A DNA stretch of 64,000 bases from Eunapius fragilis (GCA_963681505.1 OY811990.1:2991882-3055881); one strand, 5' to 3'; numbered from the stretch's first letter, positions 35,691 to 48,083 are shown. A program made the numbers and translations. Notes: a model not told the origin generated them from the sequence alone.

Positions 35691-37228
35691 TAGGGCTGAA
35701 TACTGAGATGGTTGTCAATTGCTAGGATTACATGTAGCATTCTAATAAACCACGACTCAATTCTGCCTGCATCGGAGCTTTCCAGCACTATAGACCCGGC
35801 TGTATCATCATGCTCGTGGTATTTTTTATATCCTACGATAATGTGCTTAAATTTCATAGTTGTGGTGATTGTGACAATTACAAATTACATTGCGGTTTGA
35901 AAAGCGCGGGGCACCCGTGCATGGGCGCGCGCATTTGCCTTAACATAAACGCTGCCCTAACCTCGCGGCCCAATGTTTTGTGGACACTAGATTCGTTTTC
36001 CTAAAAATTGAAATGATTATGTCATGCCCTTAGCAACGACCTTGACAACCAAAGACCTTTGGCCCGGAACGTCAAAAACACCGATGGACTAATCGCCATT
36101 TTAACATGGTACAAGAAAAGGAACACCTTTTGTGTCGCAAACCACTAGGTGTAGTCAACTTGCTACAGCAAGTTACGGACCTTGTTAGCGGGTTAGTTTT
36201 TGCGTACCTCTTCGATACAGAAGCGATTCTCCACTCCTGCGACAATAGGAAACTTATGCAGAAATCGGCGGTCACCAGGAAAGTGATGGTGTTCAAAAAG
36301 ACATCCTATAGCATGTGTTCCATTGCTAGTACATTGTGGTAGTGTGGTTTGAATTTGTGCTGAATTTATAAGTACTAATGGTTCGGATTTATTCAAAACA
36401 AAGTTAGACTTACACTGTATGAAAATGACCACTCTTGAATTTTATTAACTAACCGCAAGTTATAATACATTTGCCACCTCATTTTTATGCGTAGAAAGGT
36501 TGTAAGATGAAAACTGAGCAAAAAAATATATACAATTACATTGAAGATTAAGCAAAACATAGCTTTCCATAGACATGTACACAAAATCAATGTTTTCTGA
36601 CCTAATTTTTGTATTCCACTGTTTTTTGTAAATTGAATCTTAACGAAAAATTGAGTTGCCCCCTTTTATTAAGATTTGCAGCACATTGGTACACGTTTTC
36701 ATACCATTTGTTTTTTCCATTACATAGACTTTTCTAGTTCGGGGAGCCTTTGAACAATGATCGGCATATCGAGAAATGAGCGGACAACGGGAAACCTGAA
36801 AGTCAGGATTTTGGTCATTTGTGATTGCATGCTGTTGCTAATGTTTACCAAGGCTTTAATATGATTTTTGTTTGATTGCTCTGTTTTTTTTTTTACTTTT
36901 GTGTAATATTCAAGAATTGTTCTATTGATTTTGTACGGAAAATTATTATACTTAAAAAAAACTAACCAGCCCAAGGTGATACAACACTTGGCGCCAACGG
37001 ATCTATCTCAATCAGTATCACAATAAATTCATCAAATCAGTAAAAAAAAATTATCCCTTTATATTGAACTTTTCGCTTCCAAAAAGCAAAATAGTGCTTT
37101 CCATAGACAAGTATACAATTCAATGTGTTATTTTTTTGACCTCTTTGCAATATTCCACAAAGAATAATTATTGACACATAAAGATATTTCTAGTTGCGCC
37201 ATTGGATTACTACTCTTCATACATTCTA
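35691..37228. other. AT-rich stretch without recognised genes
   Basis: A 78-codon open frame at 36106-36342 (plus) has no motif I know. A diverged direct duplication links 36550-36620 and 37088-37160 (GCTTTCCATAGACA and TATTCCAC words). Confidence 0.5.
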
Positions 37229-37428
37229 NNNNNNNNNNNNNNNNNNNNNNNNNNNNNNNNNNNNNNNNNNNNNNNNNNNNNNNNNNNNNNNNNNNNNNNN
37301 NNNNNNNNNNNNNNNNNNNNNNNNNNNNNNNNNNNNNNNNNNNNNNNNNNNNNNNNNNNNNNNNNNNNNNNNNNNNNNNNNNNNNNNNNNNNNNNNNNNN
37401 NNNNNNNNNNNNNNNNNNNNNNNNNNNN
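37229..37428. other. Assembly gap of 200 N
   Basis: Exactly 200 ambiguous bases. The size suggests a fixed-length scaffold gap, so the true distance is unknown. Confidence 0.99.
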
Positions 37429-37490
37429 TCTGCCTCAGAAAAATGCGCGCTGTACGATATATATGTGAGTGAGGAGCAGTGTAGTTAGTA

Positions 37491-38131
37491 CAGTGGCGTA
37501 GGAAGGGAATAAAAAGTGCAGCGGCCAAGTTAAATGGCGGAGTGCCCCGTGGAGGGTGCGGGAGGGGGGCGCCCCTCCCGTCCAGCCAGGGGGTCCCCTA
37601 TGGGGGTCTGAGGCTCCGCCCCAGAAGCCAACGCTTTTTGCGTAGAAAAACACCCCCAAAAACGCACTTGTTTTTAAGTGTCCGAAAAAAAAATCCGTGT
37701 CCAATGAACAATAGCAAGCATGCATGGAACAGAGCAACGTACCAGCAATTTACACGCAAAATACCTCGCGCATGTAATACACAAAACACCATCGCTACTT
37801 TCAGATAGTGCAGCCAAGGCCACTTGTCGAACCATGATGCGCGGGTACCTTATTACCGAAGCGTCTTTTCGGAAAGGGATACAATCTTGGTTGGTGCGCT
37901 TGTTCAGGAAAGCTCTCTGAAGTCGCCATAATGACACTTGCAACAGCATGTAATTCACTAGCAGCAGCTGTCTCGCTGATTTGAATTACATCAATACTGC
38001 CCGTATCATGAATAATTCACTAGCAGCAGCTGCTCAGCTGATTGAATTACAAACCGTATCATGAAAATTATAAGTTAACCTATATTTTTCTCATATGAAA
38101 AAGTGCAGCGGCTGCAGCTCCTACGCCACTG
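37491..38131 (-). mobile_element. hAT-like non-autonomous transposon, copy 2
   Basis: Same CAGTGGCGTAGGA ends as 13804-14581, flanked by the 5-bp repeat TAGTA. It is shorter, with several internal deletions and one internal duplication (ACTAGCAGCAGCTG twice near 37956-38034); the zinc-finger fragment is frame-broken. Confidence 0.82.
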
Positions 38132-38611
38132 TAGTAGACAACTTTTACGCTTTGGGGTACTAAAAACGTAATCTATATTAATAACGTCCACAATTCATGA
38201 ATAAGCATACAGTGAGTATTACACAAATCGGCCAAAAATCTGCTGCCTGCTTGACTCATGGCTAATAAACTCATTACCAATGAGTTAATGTATTAAAAGG
38301 AAAAAAAAAAGTAAATCAAAAAAATAAATAAATAAATTACCAATTATAATTAGTTTTTAAAAAGCGGGGGTCGGCACTCGGCAGGAAGTCGACTTAAAAC
38401 GGACGATCGCGATCGATAGTGCAGCATGCTTTGAATGCTGTACATTTCAAATATACTCCCAAGCACCTCCTTTTCTACACCGGTACCCTGAGGAGCCGCA
38501 AACAATTGCACAGTTGTACCCGTTGTTAGGAGGGGCTGAGCCCACCCGCAGTGATAACTTATTATTGGGGGCCTTCCCCTGAAGCGAAGTTAAGCCGGCA
38601 TAGATAGTATT
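38132..38611. other. Short intergenic stretch
   Basis: No gene seen. Contains an A-rich part (38290-38345) and CGATCGCGATCG near 38403. Confidence 0.6.
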
Positions 38612-39973
38612 ATACATGGTGTGTGCTTTGTGTGTACATGGTGTGAGTGCCTTGTGTGTACATGGTGTGTGCTTTGTGTGTACATGGTGAGTGCCTTGTG
38701 TGTACATGGTGTGAGTGCTTTGTGTGTACATGGTGTGTGTGCTTTGTGTGTACATGGTGTGTGCTTTGTGTGTACATGGTGTGAGTGCCTTGTGTGTACA
38801 TGGTGTGTGCTTTGTGTGTACATGGTGTGAGTGCCTTGTGTGTACATGGTGTGAGTGCTTTGTGTGTACATGGTGTGTGTGCTTTGTGTGTACATGGTGT
38901 GTGCTTTGTGTGTACATGGTGTGAGTGCCCAGTGTGTACATGGTGTGAGTGCTTTGTGTGTACATGGTGTGTGTGCTTTGTGTGTACATGGTGTGTGTGC
39001 TTTGTGTGTACATGGTGTGTGTGCTTTGTGTGTACATGGTGTGTGTGCCCAGTGTGTACATGGTGTGAGTGCTTTGTGTGTACATGGTGTGAGTGCCTTG
39101 TGTGTACATGGTGTGAGTGCCTTGTGTGTACATGGTGTGAGTGCCCAGTGTGTACATGGTGTGAGTGCCTTGTGTGTCCATGGTGTGAGTGCTTTGTGTG
39201 TACATGGTGTGAGTGCTTTGTGTGTACATGGTGTGAGTGCTTTGTGTGTACATGGTGTGTGTGCCCAGTGTGTACATGGTGTGTGTGCCCAGTGTGTACA
39301 TGGTGTGAGTGCCTTGTGTGTACATGGTGTGAGTGCTTTGTGTGTACATGGTGTGAGTGCCCAGTGCCCAGTGTGTACATGGTGTGTGTGCTTTGTGTGT
39401 ACATGGTGTGTGTGCTTTGTGTGTACATGGTGTGTGTGCTTTGTGTGTACATGGTGTGTGTGCCCAGTGTGTACATGGTGTGTGTGCCCAGTGTGTACAT
39501 GGTGTGAGTGCCTTGTGTGTACATGGTGTGTGTGCCCAGTGTGTACATGGTGTGAGTGCCTTGTGTGTACATGGTGTGAGTGCTTTGTGTGTACATGGTG
39601 TGAGTGCCCAGTGCCCAGTGTGTACATGGTGTGTGTGCTTTGTGTGTACATGGTGTGTGTGCTTTGTGTGTACATGGTGTGTGTGCCCAGTGTGTACATG
39701 GTGTGAGTGCTTTGTGTGTACATGGTGTGTGTGCCCAGTGTGTACATGGTGTGAGTGCCTTGTGTGTACATGGTGTGTGTGCCCAGTGTGTACATGGTGT
39801 GAGTGCCTTATGTGTCCATGGTGTGTGTGCCCAGTGTGTACATGGTGTGAGTGCCTTGTGTGTACATGGTGTGAGTGCCTTGTGTGTACATGGTGTGAGT
39901 GCCCAGTGTGTACATGGTGTGAGTGCCCAGTGTGTACATGGTGTGAGTGCCCAGTGTGTACATGGTGTGAGTC
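38612..39973. repeat. 24-bp minisatellite, about 56 copies
   Basis: The unit TGTGTACATGGTGTGAGTGC plus CTTG, with CTTTG, CCTTG and CCCAG variants and occasional 22-bp units. A divisible-by-three period opens all frames, up to 525 codons on the minus strand; these encode only HTMYTQST-type repeats and are not genes. Confidence 0.97.
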
Positions 39974-40088
39974 TCGGGACAAGTAGATATGAAAATGGAT
40001 GTTTTGGGACAGAGAATATAGCACACATTATTTCATATGTAGCCATGTGTACACGATTACAAATGAGAAATGTACGTACAATGTTACT

Positions 40089-42718
40089 TCAGCATGCTAT
40101 CTTCCACTCATGCAGAAGTAGTTTCTTGGCAATGTTTTGAAGCTGTGTGTCATTTACCAATTCTGTTAGCCTTTTTTGAATTTTGTTTTTAATAAGTAAT
40201 CGTAGTTTTGTGTATTCAGTTTGCAGTGCATCATTTTCAGTTGAGGGGGGCATATTCTTTAAACTGTAACGTGCAAGGTCAAATTTAGAAAGTGTTTCTG
40301 ATGGTTGTAGAATGTTGTGTTCGTAAAGAGACCGCACTAGTGATGTGTGGTATTGTGGCTTTTGCACTAGTGATGTGTGATGGTGCTCAGACAGTGTTTT
40401 AGCAGTACTATCAGTCAATACATTCGTAGTTTCTATAGTAGCTGTCATTTCTGGAAGCTCATCAATATGAACTGAGCTACATGTTTGTGTGTTTGCCTCA
40501 GTCCACATGGCGTCCATATCTGGATTGGTTTCATAAGGAATGTAGTGCTCAATGTCAACAGCTGGAAGTTTTATCCCTGATAATATGCAATCTTCCCATT
40601 TCTGTTGTAGATGGATCTCAATATCGCGCATTGATTTTGTTCTGTAGTGCATCAGCGTTGGACCTTTTTCACTTACATTTTTTTCTCCATGTCCATCTAG
40701 AAATTCCACTCCTGCTGCCGAATGTTTCCACCATGTTCCTTCTCCGGGCAGTAGGTAGTCACTAATTCTTTCCAGGTGAGCCTGATACTGCGCTGCATGT
40801 TTTTTAATAAAACTGTCTGAGTATATGGTGTTGCATCTGGGTCCAATTGTTCTAGACAATTTGTTTACTTCACTCTCACCTTTATCCGTTACTTCCATCT
40901 TGTGGGATCCAGACTCCATTTGTACACGTTGAATGATATTTGTGAGTATCTCATTGGGTCTGTTGCATGAAGTGGCTTTTGTTATTGCTTTTGCCTGCCC
41001 AAACATTCTCTCCTGGTCTTCTGTATTCATGGATCGCATGCTGACAATGCGGAATAGAATTGGTGAATGTGTGGTGATTGAGTGGAAATATCTACCAAAT
41101 ATGTTAGTTTTGGTTGTAGAGAATTGTTCAATGCACAACATGCCATGGATAAATGATAAGTTGTGCAAAGCCAGAATGGCTTTTGGTGTTCGATGGTAGT
41201 CAGATGTGTATAATATATGACTGAGGTGGACTGCTGTTTTAAAGACATCTGCAATTGTTTGATCTGCATTTGTTTCTTTAAGTTTCAGGTAGAAGAGAAT
41301 CATAGCTTTGCGATAGTCAGAACACCTCAGTGTGGCCTTGCCTAGAATTGCCGCCTTTACTTCCTTAAACCCAGTAAGTACCTTTCCAGAGAGCAAATGT
41401 TCTGTTGCATCAATTAGATTAGAAAAGTGACCTTTTATGTCGTGTAAGGGTTCACATGGCGATACTTCATAATGACCAAGTCCAATGGAGTCTAATTTTT
41501 CTTTTGGGTTTTGTTTCAAAAGTGGAGGCAGGTTTGAAATACCCTGTCGTACTGACTTCAACATTTCATCAAGATCTGGTTTTTTCATACCATCAGTTTT
41601 ATATCCTCTGTCATTCAGCTCCTTGATCAGTTCAGATACTTTTAGTTTGTCAAAGGGATTGGTGCCACCTTTCTTCCAAGCACTGCCACTGATGACAAAC
41701 TGTTGCCGTTCTGTTAGTGTTCTTGTTGCACATTTGAATGCACACGCTAAGTTCCTAATAGAGTCTGCATTTACTGTACAGCACACACAAGGGTATGTAC
41801 CTCCGATGTTGTTACCTGCTTCAAATTGTTGGGCAGGCCCATCACCGTGGAAAAAACGCACAATATCATGTACAGGTATACCAGTAGTTGTGAAAAGTGG
41901 GTCCGATAGTTCTTTAATGCATTCCAATCTAGACTGGTTGAATAGAGCTTGGTCATCAAGTGAAGCACTTGAACGGGCTATTATATGTAACTCGGGCTTT
42001 TCCACTATGCTCTGTACATCTATGCCATCTAGTTCTTCTGGTGTGAAATAAAATTCTCTGTCATATATACATGATATCACAACTAAGAAGTGTTCGTGAT
42101 TTGCGATAGAGGAGTGGTCATGCCAAACTTTTAAAAATCGCTGGTAGCTGATTCTTTTGAGATATGAACATAAATCTGCTTCTTCTATGTTTTGAATGTT
42201 CACACCTAGTTCTTCCAGTTTCCTTTTTGCCTGCATAGTTGTTAGTTGTTCATATGCCTTGTTTCTTATCAACCCCAGCTCTTCATGTCTTTTCAGAAGC
42301 TTTTTTCTGATTTCAATGAGGCGTATCTTCTGTCCAGTAAGTTTGCAGTTCAATTGTAAAACTGAATTGGTAGTAGTATCAACTTTGAAGGATGAGTATT
42401 GTGTCTCAACAACCTTTTCTCCCACCAGAATTGTTCCACTCTGTACTTGCTTCTGAAGCAATTGTTTTTGATAACTTTGTGGTCTTGGCATCGGAAATGG
42501 TATGCTCCCTGGTAACGTTCTTCTTGCACGTCGTATCTTTCTCTGCTCTCTTTGTTGTCTGTTTGCTGCAGGAATGTTTTGTTTTTTTAGCCATTCTTTT
42601 ATTATTTGCCCTCCATTTTGTTTCAGTATTTTGTATTTTTTTGCAAGTTGTGACCAGTTCACTGATTTATCTGGCTGCCATGACCTTGCTTCATGCAAAA
42701 GGCTTTGTTGATCAATCA
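40089..42718 (-). CDS. Large transposon protein, second part (HTH, SAP-like segment, FHGDGPA motif)
   Basis: About 876 codons open to the stop at 40089. Near the start NWSQLAKKYKILKQNGGQII resembles a helix-turn-helix that binds DNA. Residues near 285-320 include FHGDGPAQQFEAG followed by CVCC, which recalls the Asp-plus-zinc segment in RAG-, Transib- and KDZ-type DDE transposases. KVSELIKELNDRGYKTDG resembles a SAP motif. Near 560 NTEDQERMFGQAKAITKATS could hold the Glu. I do not know the exact family. The start of this part has no ATG: it continues the frame of the upstream ORF after a one-base slip in an A run at about 42745-42752. Confidence 0.65.
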
Positions 42719-43516
42719 AATTAACTTCTTCAAAGCTGTAATTTTTTTTCGCTTTGGAGGTGGCACACCTTCATTGGTTGTACTTCTCTTCCTGTCGTTT
42801 AGTTTACTCAATGTTGCAGTTCGTATTTTATTGAATGTATTCCAACTAATTCTATTAGCCATTACTGTTGTAAGGCTGGTGTCATCCATAGCATTTTGTA
42901 GTGATTGTTTTACCTTCTTTACAACACTTCTCATGTAGCGTTGGCGTTGTGTTCGCCCTGGATTCTTGATGAGTCCGGAGTTTTGAAATGATACAAGTAC
43001 ATCTGTTGCTGTTTCTCCAAGGTGTTGATGAGAAATTGCATCCAGTTGTGTGCAAACTGTCTTTCCAAGTGCTGATGCTGAAGAGAGATCACCAGGCTGG
43101 ATGGTAATTGTTCTGGTCTGGTGAATTGTCTTTTTCTTTGCTGGGAATGCAGTGATGAGGGATGCATGTTCCAATGGGCACTCTGTGCATTTTCTAATCG
43201 TGTGTCGTTTCTGTTTATCCAGTGATATCTTGCTCCATTCATCAAATGAAAATATGTGTAGAAACTCTTCCTTTTGATTTTGCTCATCCCAATGTGAGTA
43301 AAATAACACCATCAGTTTCTTGATACTTGAATGTTTCTGTGTTGTTAATTGCATTGCAGGCATGGCATCAAACAAAGCATTGTAATCTTTAATTAACTGT
43401 GGCATGTGTTGTGCAGTAAGTTGTTTCACACCTCCTTTCTCCTCATACAGTTTCTGCACTATGGTGCGAACAGCTGTTCTGGCATAGCAGCAATTGATTG
43501 CTTCTGCCATCTGCAT
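42716..43516 (-). CDS. Large transposon protein, first part
   Basis: 267 codons from ATG at 43516 (MQMAEAINCCYARTA). It holds IFSFDEWSKI, a CTECP pair, and ends in a basic KRKK stretch in an A8 run, then stops at 42716 while the other part opens in the next frame. Together they would make a product of about 1150 residues. The A8 run could be a sequencing or assembly slip, a true frameshift, or a programmed slippage site; the last is the least likely. Confidence 0.6.
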   Translation of the reverse strand: MQMAEAINCCYARTAVRTIVQKLYEEKGGVKQLTAQHMPQLIKDYNALFDAMPAMQLTTQKHSSIKKLMVLFYSHWDEQNQKEEFLHIFSFDEWSKISLDKQKRHTIRKCTECPLEHASLITAFPAKKKTIHQTRTITIQPGDLSSASALGKTVCTQLDAISHQHLGETATDVLVSFQNSGLIKNPGRTQRQRYMRSVVKKVKQSLQNAMDDTSLTTVMANRISWNTFNKIRTATLSKLNDRKRSTTNEGVPPPKRKKITALKKLI

Positions 43517-43539
43517 GAGATGATTACCGTCAAGTCCCG

Positions 43540-43815
43540 GATATAACACACACACACAACACACCAACACACACACACAACACACACACTACCCCCCCCC
43601 CCCCCCCCCCCCCTTAAAATAGCGTGTCCAAGCTATACGCCCTTGCAGGGGATGAAGCATGTCAGTACACGTCCCAGCCATGAGTATTATCAAGAAAGAA
43701 AGGGTACAGGCACTTCAGTTTGAAAAAGAAAAGCAGTAACATGAGGGGTTGTAAAAATGCGCTCGTTAAAAAAAAAAGGGGGGGGAGGGGGGTGGGGGGG
43801 GTGGGGGGGCGGGGG
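43540..43815. repeat. AC-rich run, C run and G-rich run
   Basis: Irregular ACACAC (43546-43590), 22 C (43592-43613), then after a short unique part an A8-G run region at 43768-43815. Confidence 0.85.
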
Positions 43816-43885
43816 TAGAGATTACCTTTCGGAATTTCAACCGTCCGAACAGTTTTTACAAGTCTTAGTGTTCCTTTTTATCTGT

Positions 43886-44104
43886 ATCGGTCTACGAACC
43901 ACGATCAACGTTTCAAAAGAAGAATCAAGCTGCCGTATAATTTAAGTGGTTATGAACGGTCACCAATGAATATGACGCACCTTACCTTTCAAACTTTGAT
44001 AATTGGTCTACGAAACGAGTTCAACGTTGCAAGTGCAGGATCAAGCTAGCGTATAATTCAGGCGCTATGAACGATCACTAATGAATATGACGTAGCTTAC
44101 TTTG
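43886..44104. repeat. Diverged tandem duplication of about 120 bp
   Basis: GGTCTACGAA, TCAACGTT, CAAGCT, GTATAATT and ATGAATATGACG recur in order about 119 bp apart. About 75-80% alike. No coding frame. Confidence 0.7.
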
Positions 44105-45030
44105 AGAAAAGCTGTTAAATTCGGACAGTCGGCTCACAAACAAAAAGGAAATTATAGTTGGGCGCACATTGAATAGGTACAGGTGTTTATATATATGTTG
44201 TGCCGCGGTTGGACCGTATGTTCCTTTGGCGCTCATTGATTTCATTGGTGGAAGTGTATATTACGTAATTCATATTACGTCACCAGGAGTAATCGGCCGC
44301 ACGGGATGAAGTTATAATGTTCACACATTTTCCCGGGTGTTCAATTATGTATATTGCACATTATTATTAATCGGTATAGTAATACAACCTTCAAATTATG
44401 TCGTATCAGTAGGCAGAAAAGGGTTAGACCTTTGAGATATCAGTTCTGAGGTAACGAAAATTGATTACTGCATTATTTTATCTTAATTCTGCAGTTTTTT
44501 GGTTTAAATTACCGTCGCGTAGATTAAGACAAGTTTTGCCTGCCGTTTCCAGTTCCGTGCCACATAGATACTCGTAACAGTACTTGTTTCCGATCAATCC
44601 TACTCATTTTAACCACCCGGATTTTTAAAAATATGTATAAATTGGTGAGCGGCAATAAACCGCGCAGCGCAAAGACGCAATTAGTTTGTCATGACAATGA
44701 GCATTGATAAAAATCACAAAACAATCGAATAATTATACGGACAACAAAAACTCACATAATACATTAAGTTTCAAGAAAAATATAAATTTCAAATGTGGTG
44801 TAATCTACCATTTTTGTCCTAGAATTTAGGGTGTAGCCAGTCTTAACACACCTGAGTACTATACTATCTATGGTTAAGCCGCTAAGGCCGGTTAGCGTGA
44901 CATGATTGTGAAGTGCGTAATGTTGGAATTCAAGCGGCTAAATGCCCCGATTGATTTTTATAGCTGCGCGTACACTATACCAAATGCTAACAGCACAGAT
45001 GAATTTTGATGCTATAATCCTGCCTGGGTC

Positions 45031-45065
<35 letters not shown>

Positions 45066-45116
45066 CTTCTTACACCACCCGCATTTAGAAGCTTGGACAG
45101 TACCTTGATATTAACA
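44105..45116. other. Intergenic stretch with long G run
   Basis: No gene recognised. A run of about 35 G lies at 45031-45065. Confidence 0.6.
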
Positions 45117-45156
45117 CGAGGACTTCTAATAACATTGCGGTTATTAGAAGTCCTCG
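45117..45156. repeat. Perfect hairpin, 17-bp stem and 6-bp loop
   Basis: CGAGGACTTCTAATAAC, loop ATTGCG, then the exact complement. No T run follows, so a terminator is unlikely in a eukaryote. An outer TTAACAC/GTGTTA pair may extend it across an 8-base bulge. Confidence 0.9.
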
Positions 45157-45589
45157 ATTATTAGTGTTACCACTCAGAACATGCTAAAGGTTCTCCAATA
45201 CACAAGCTGCAGTAGCTGACACCAATATATGGCTATAGCATATGCTCCAGACTGACACCAATATATAGCATTTGCTCCGGACTGACACCAAAGCCTGCCA
45301 TACAGGTTCATCAGCTTGTATTTGTTGGCATGGAGATTATTAAGTAGACACATATACACACAGACAAGTGTCCTACACTAGGGATGACAAGAAATGACAT
45401 CCAGATTCCAAAATCCAGTGTGCTCTTCTTAGGCCATGGGCACCCTCTTCAATCCTCCAAGTTCTGTCAGCTCCTTCTGAACCAGCTGCCAAAGTCAACA
45501 ATGAACCACAGCAGTGGGATGACATCATAGGACAGCTTACATCATCATGGTCCATATCAAGGTACTGTCCAAGCTCCGCCTCCTGCTTA

Positions 45590-46990
45590 CTACCAGATGG
45601 GCTTCACAAGGTCTGACACCTTGGGGGCGTAGTGTGACATCAGCGTCTGGTCAATGGTGTGCATCAATTAGAATAGAGGTCTCACATAACACAGCTGGAA
45701 TTCCCACAGGCAGCTTTCCAATCCTCTGCTCTTGGAGGTGTCTGCTTCATGCATGTGATATGGATCACATGACAGCTGGATTTCTTTAAATAGTTAAGGA
45801 TTACAACTGTGTCATGTCATGTGTGTGTACATGTAGGTGGTACCTTGGGCATTCTTCCTGTGGAGCAGCACTGAGCAGTTAGGGTGTCTCTTTATCAGGT
45901 TGGATACAAATACCACTGCCACCATCACACCTGTGTTAAGACATAAGTCATGATCATATACCACCACAAAACACACCTCCATATAAGGCATGCCCCTCCC
46001 ATAATCCTTCCCTCACCACACACCAGGTCGAGCTATCAGTCTGGAGATGTTTAGCAAAGGAAGCCTAGGTACACGGGGAGGTGGCTGTGTGAGCGGGGCC
46101 ATGTTAAAAGAACAACGAAAGGTTACACATTTAGAATACTTCAGATAAGCCACACACCCTATTGCAGTAACACTTATAAGCCCCACCCCCAACATGTCGC
46201 ATGTAAGGACAATTACTACCATGTACACAGCATTCACATGAGTATGTCCCACCTTCGTGGTCATGGCACAGTAGTTGGGCATGAGACTGGTCACATGACA
46301 GATCACATGCGATTGGTAGCAAATGTCTTTATAAACAGGCATGCTTAGGGCGGGGCTTACAAGTGGTGACCAATCATGTGATGACTACCTGCAGGGATTT
46401 TATCTGACCCACCCTTTACCCACCTGCTACCCACCCGTGACTTTTGGGCTTACCCACCCGTAACTTTTGGACTTTTACCCACCCATAAAAAATTATATTG
46501 GATGGTATGGCTTTTTATATTTAATCACACTTCTTACCAGCGGTGTGGGTGAGATCTTTCAATGCACGGAAATCGATTTATGTATGCTGTTGTTTATACA
46601 TGTAACTATTACTACACTATGAATCGTGAATTCATGACACACTATTGAATTCTGGCATTTGACATATAACTTCCATGGTTGACATAACCCACCCATGCCC
46701 AGTTGTCTACCCACCCATCAAAAATAAAAGTCAGATAAATCCCTGCATTGTACATGTAGGTGTCCTAATACAGGTACTGTTTTGCAAATCAACCAAAAGG
46801 GGCATGGTTAATAAAATGATCCAGCACAACACGTACACCATCACAGTGATGTAATGACCACGCCCACATGTGGACTCACGTGGAGCTGAGGAAGGTATCC
46901 AGTAGTGCAAAGAACCTCTCCATGTACCTGACATGGAACACTGATGGCTGGAGGAGGGCATACAGCTTCTCAAGGAAGTGGGGGTAGTCC
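45590..46990 (-). pseudogene. NOC4L-like (nucleolar complex protein 4), C-terminal half, frame-broken
   Basis: Exon-like stretches on the minus strand: 46990-46880 (DYPHFLEKLYALLQPSVFHV, RFFALLDTFLSST), 46084-46024 (HLPVYL, FAKHL, SRLIARPG in three successive frames), 45930-45844 (VSNLIKRHPNCSVLLHRK), about 45778-45695 (DPYHMHEADTSKSRGLESCLWE) and about 45651-45596 (TLMSHYAPKVSDLV). The order and sequence match vertebrate NOC4L, which with NOP14 helps 40S ribosome maturation. Splice sites are mostly good, but the second exon needs two single-base insertions removed to keep frame, and the third-to-fourth junction is also out of phase. Upstream exons were not found. Confidence 0.72.
46390..46747. 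mobile_element. MITE with TGCAGGGATTTATCTGAC ends
   Basis: Inverted ends TGCAGGGATTTTATCTGAC at 46390 and GTCAGATAAATCCCTGCA ending at 46747. Inside, CCACCCRT words repeat near both ends. It lies in an intron of the NOC4L-like locus. Confidence 0.78.
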
Positions 46991-47067
46991 CTGGTATGTT
47001 AGGGAATATGCAGTGATGTCATTGGTTATGTATTTCATCACATGACCCTTTAATAATCTTTATACCA

Positions 47068-47270
47068 TGTACAGTACTGGCTCGGTCATAGACAAATTTC
47101 GCAGCTCGCTCATAGAGAAAATAAAGCGTATACATTGGGACTAAGCCAACTATTAGTTTTCATAGCGGTTGCTATAAACACCGATGGTTTCTTTAGTTAC
47201 CAATGTATGCGCTTTATTTTCTCTATAATCGAGCTGCGAATTTTCTCTAAGATCGAGCCGGTACTGTACA
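47068..47270. mobile_element. MITE with TGTACAGTACYGGCTCG ends
   Basis: 203 bp. Arms of about 70 bp, roughly 87% alike, start TGTACAGTAC and include GCAGCTCG and AGAGAAAATAAAGCG. No coding capacity. Confidence 0.82.
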
Positions 47271-48080
47271 AATTAAGATGGCATGAAAGAGGCGCGGCCA
47301 GGAGAAAACTTATCTAAACATTCCTTGCAATGTTCTTATGTCTCCTAGTAATTACTACACTTTCCCCTCCTAAAGCTGTCCTAAACAATTTCAGTTATCC
47401 AACATGTACTTGTGTATGTCACCTAGCAATACTTATCCCCCCACCCCCCCCCCCCCCACCCTCCACAGACCACTAGCTGAAATCACACCAGACATAGTGT
47501 AAAGATGTCTTCCCATGTACCCTGGAGCGTACATCCACCCGCTCAATAGAACCATCACCCAGACCTCTTCCATTATTGGCCACATCAGTTGAGTAGCATG
47601 TAGCTGTTAGGTCAGAGGTGGATCCACACTAAAGAAGTACAAGACAAGTCAAGATTGGGACAGGCCACTTTTGGCCTTATAAGGCAGGTGACTGCTTCAG
47701 TGATGTTTCACTGTATGTATGAGTATATATTGTTGGTGAAGAAAAGGTCTTGGACCTTGATGCAATTTCAGACTGTAGGTAATTCACACAAGACTGGGAT
47801 AACAGCAGTGCTACTGGTTTATATGATCCTGAGGGAGTCAAAGAGGATGGAGACGGCATAGGTGAGGAGGTTCGCTCGAAAGTACCCCATGTAGGTGGTT
47901 CATCATACCAGAGGCAGAAGGCGGTAAGCTATGGGATTAGTAGCGCTGCCACTAATGTAAAAACAGGCCTAACACCTAAAAAGGAGAAGGATGGCACTAT
48001 CACTGGGTGTAACCCAGAGGGAGTGGTTAAAGAGGAGGAGACAGACGATACAGGCCATACAGGGAAGGAAGATTGGAACG
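47271..48080. other. Stretch with no confident gene
   Basis: A C-rich run at 47434-47458. The part from about 47640 reads on into the endonuclease relic and may belong to it. On the minus strand, 47520-47600 has a short open stretch without known motif. Confidence 0.45.
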
Positions 48081-48083
48081 TTG

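Noticed and set aside
37171-37528. Open frames across the N gap
   Set aside because: They consist mostly of unknown residues.
38447-40046. Open frames of up to 525 codons on both strands
   Set aside because: They only translate a 24-bp minisatellite (HTMYTQST-type repeats in every frame).
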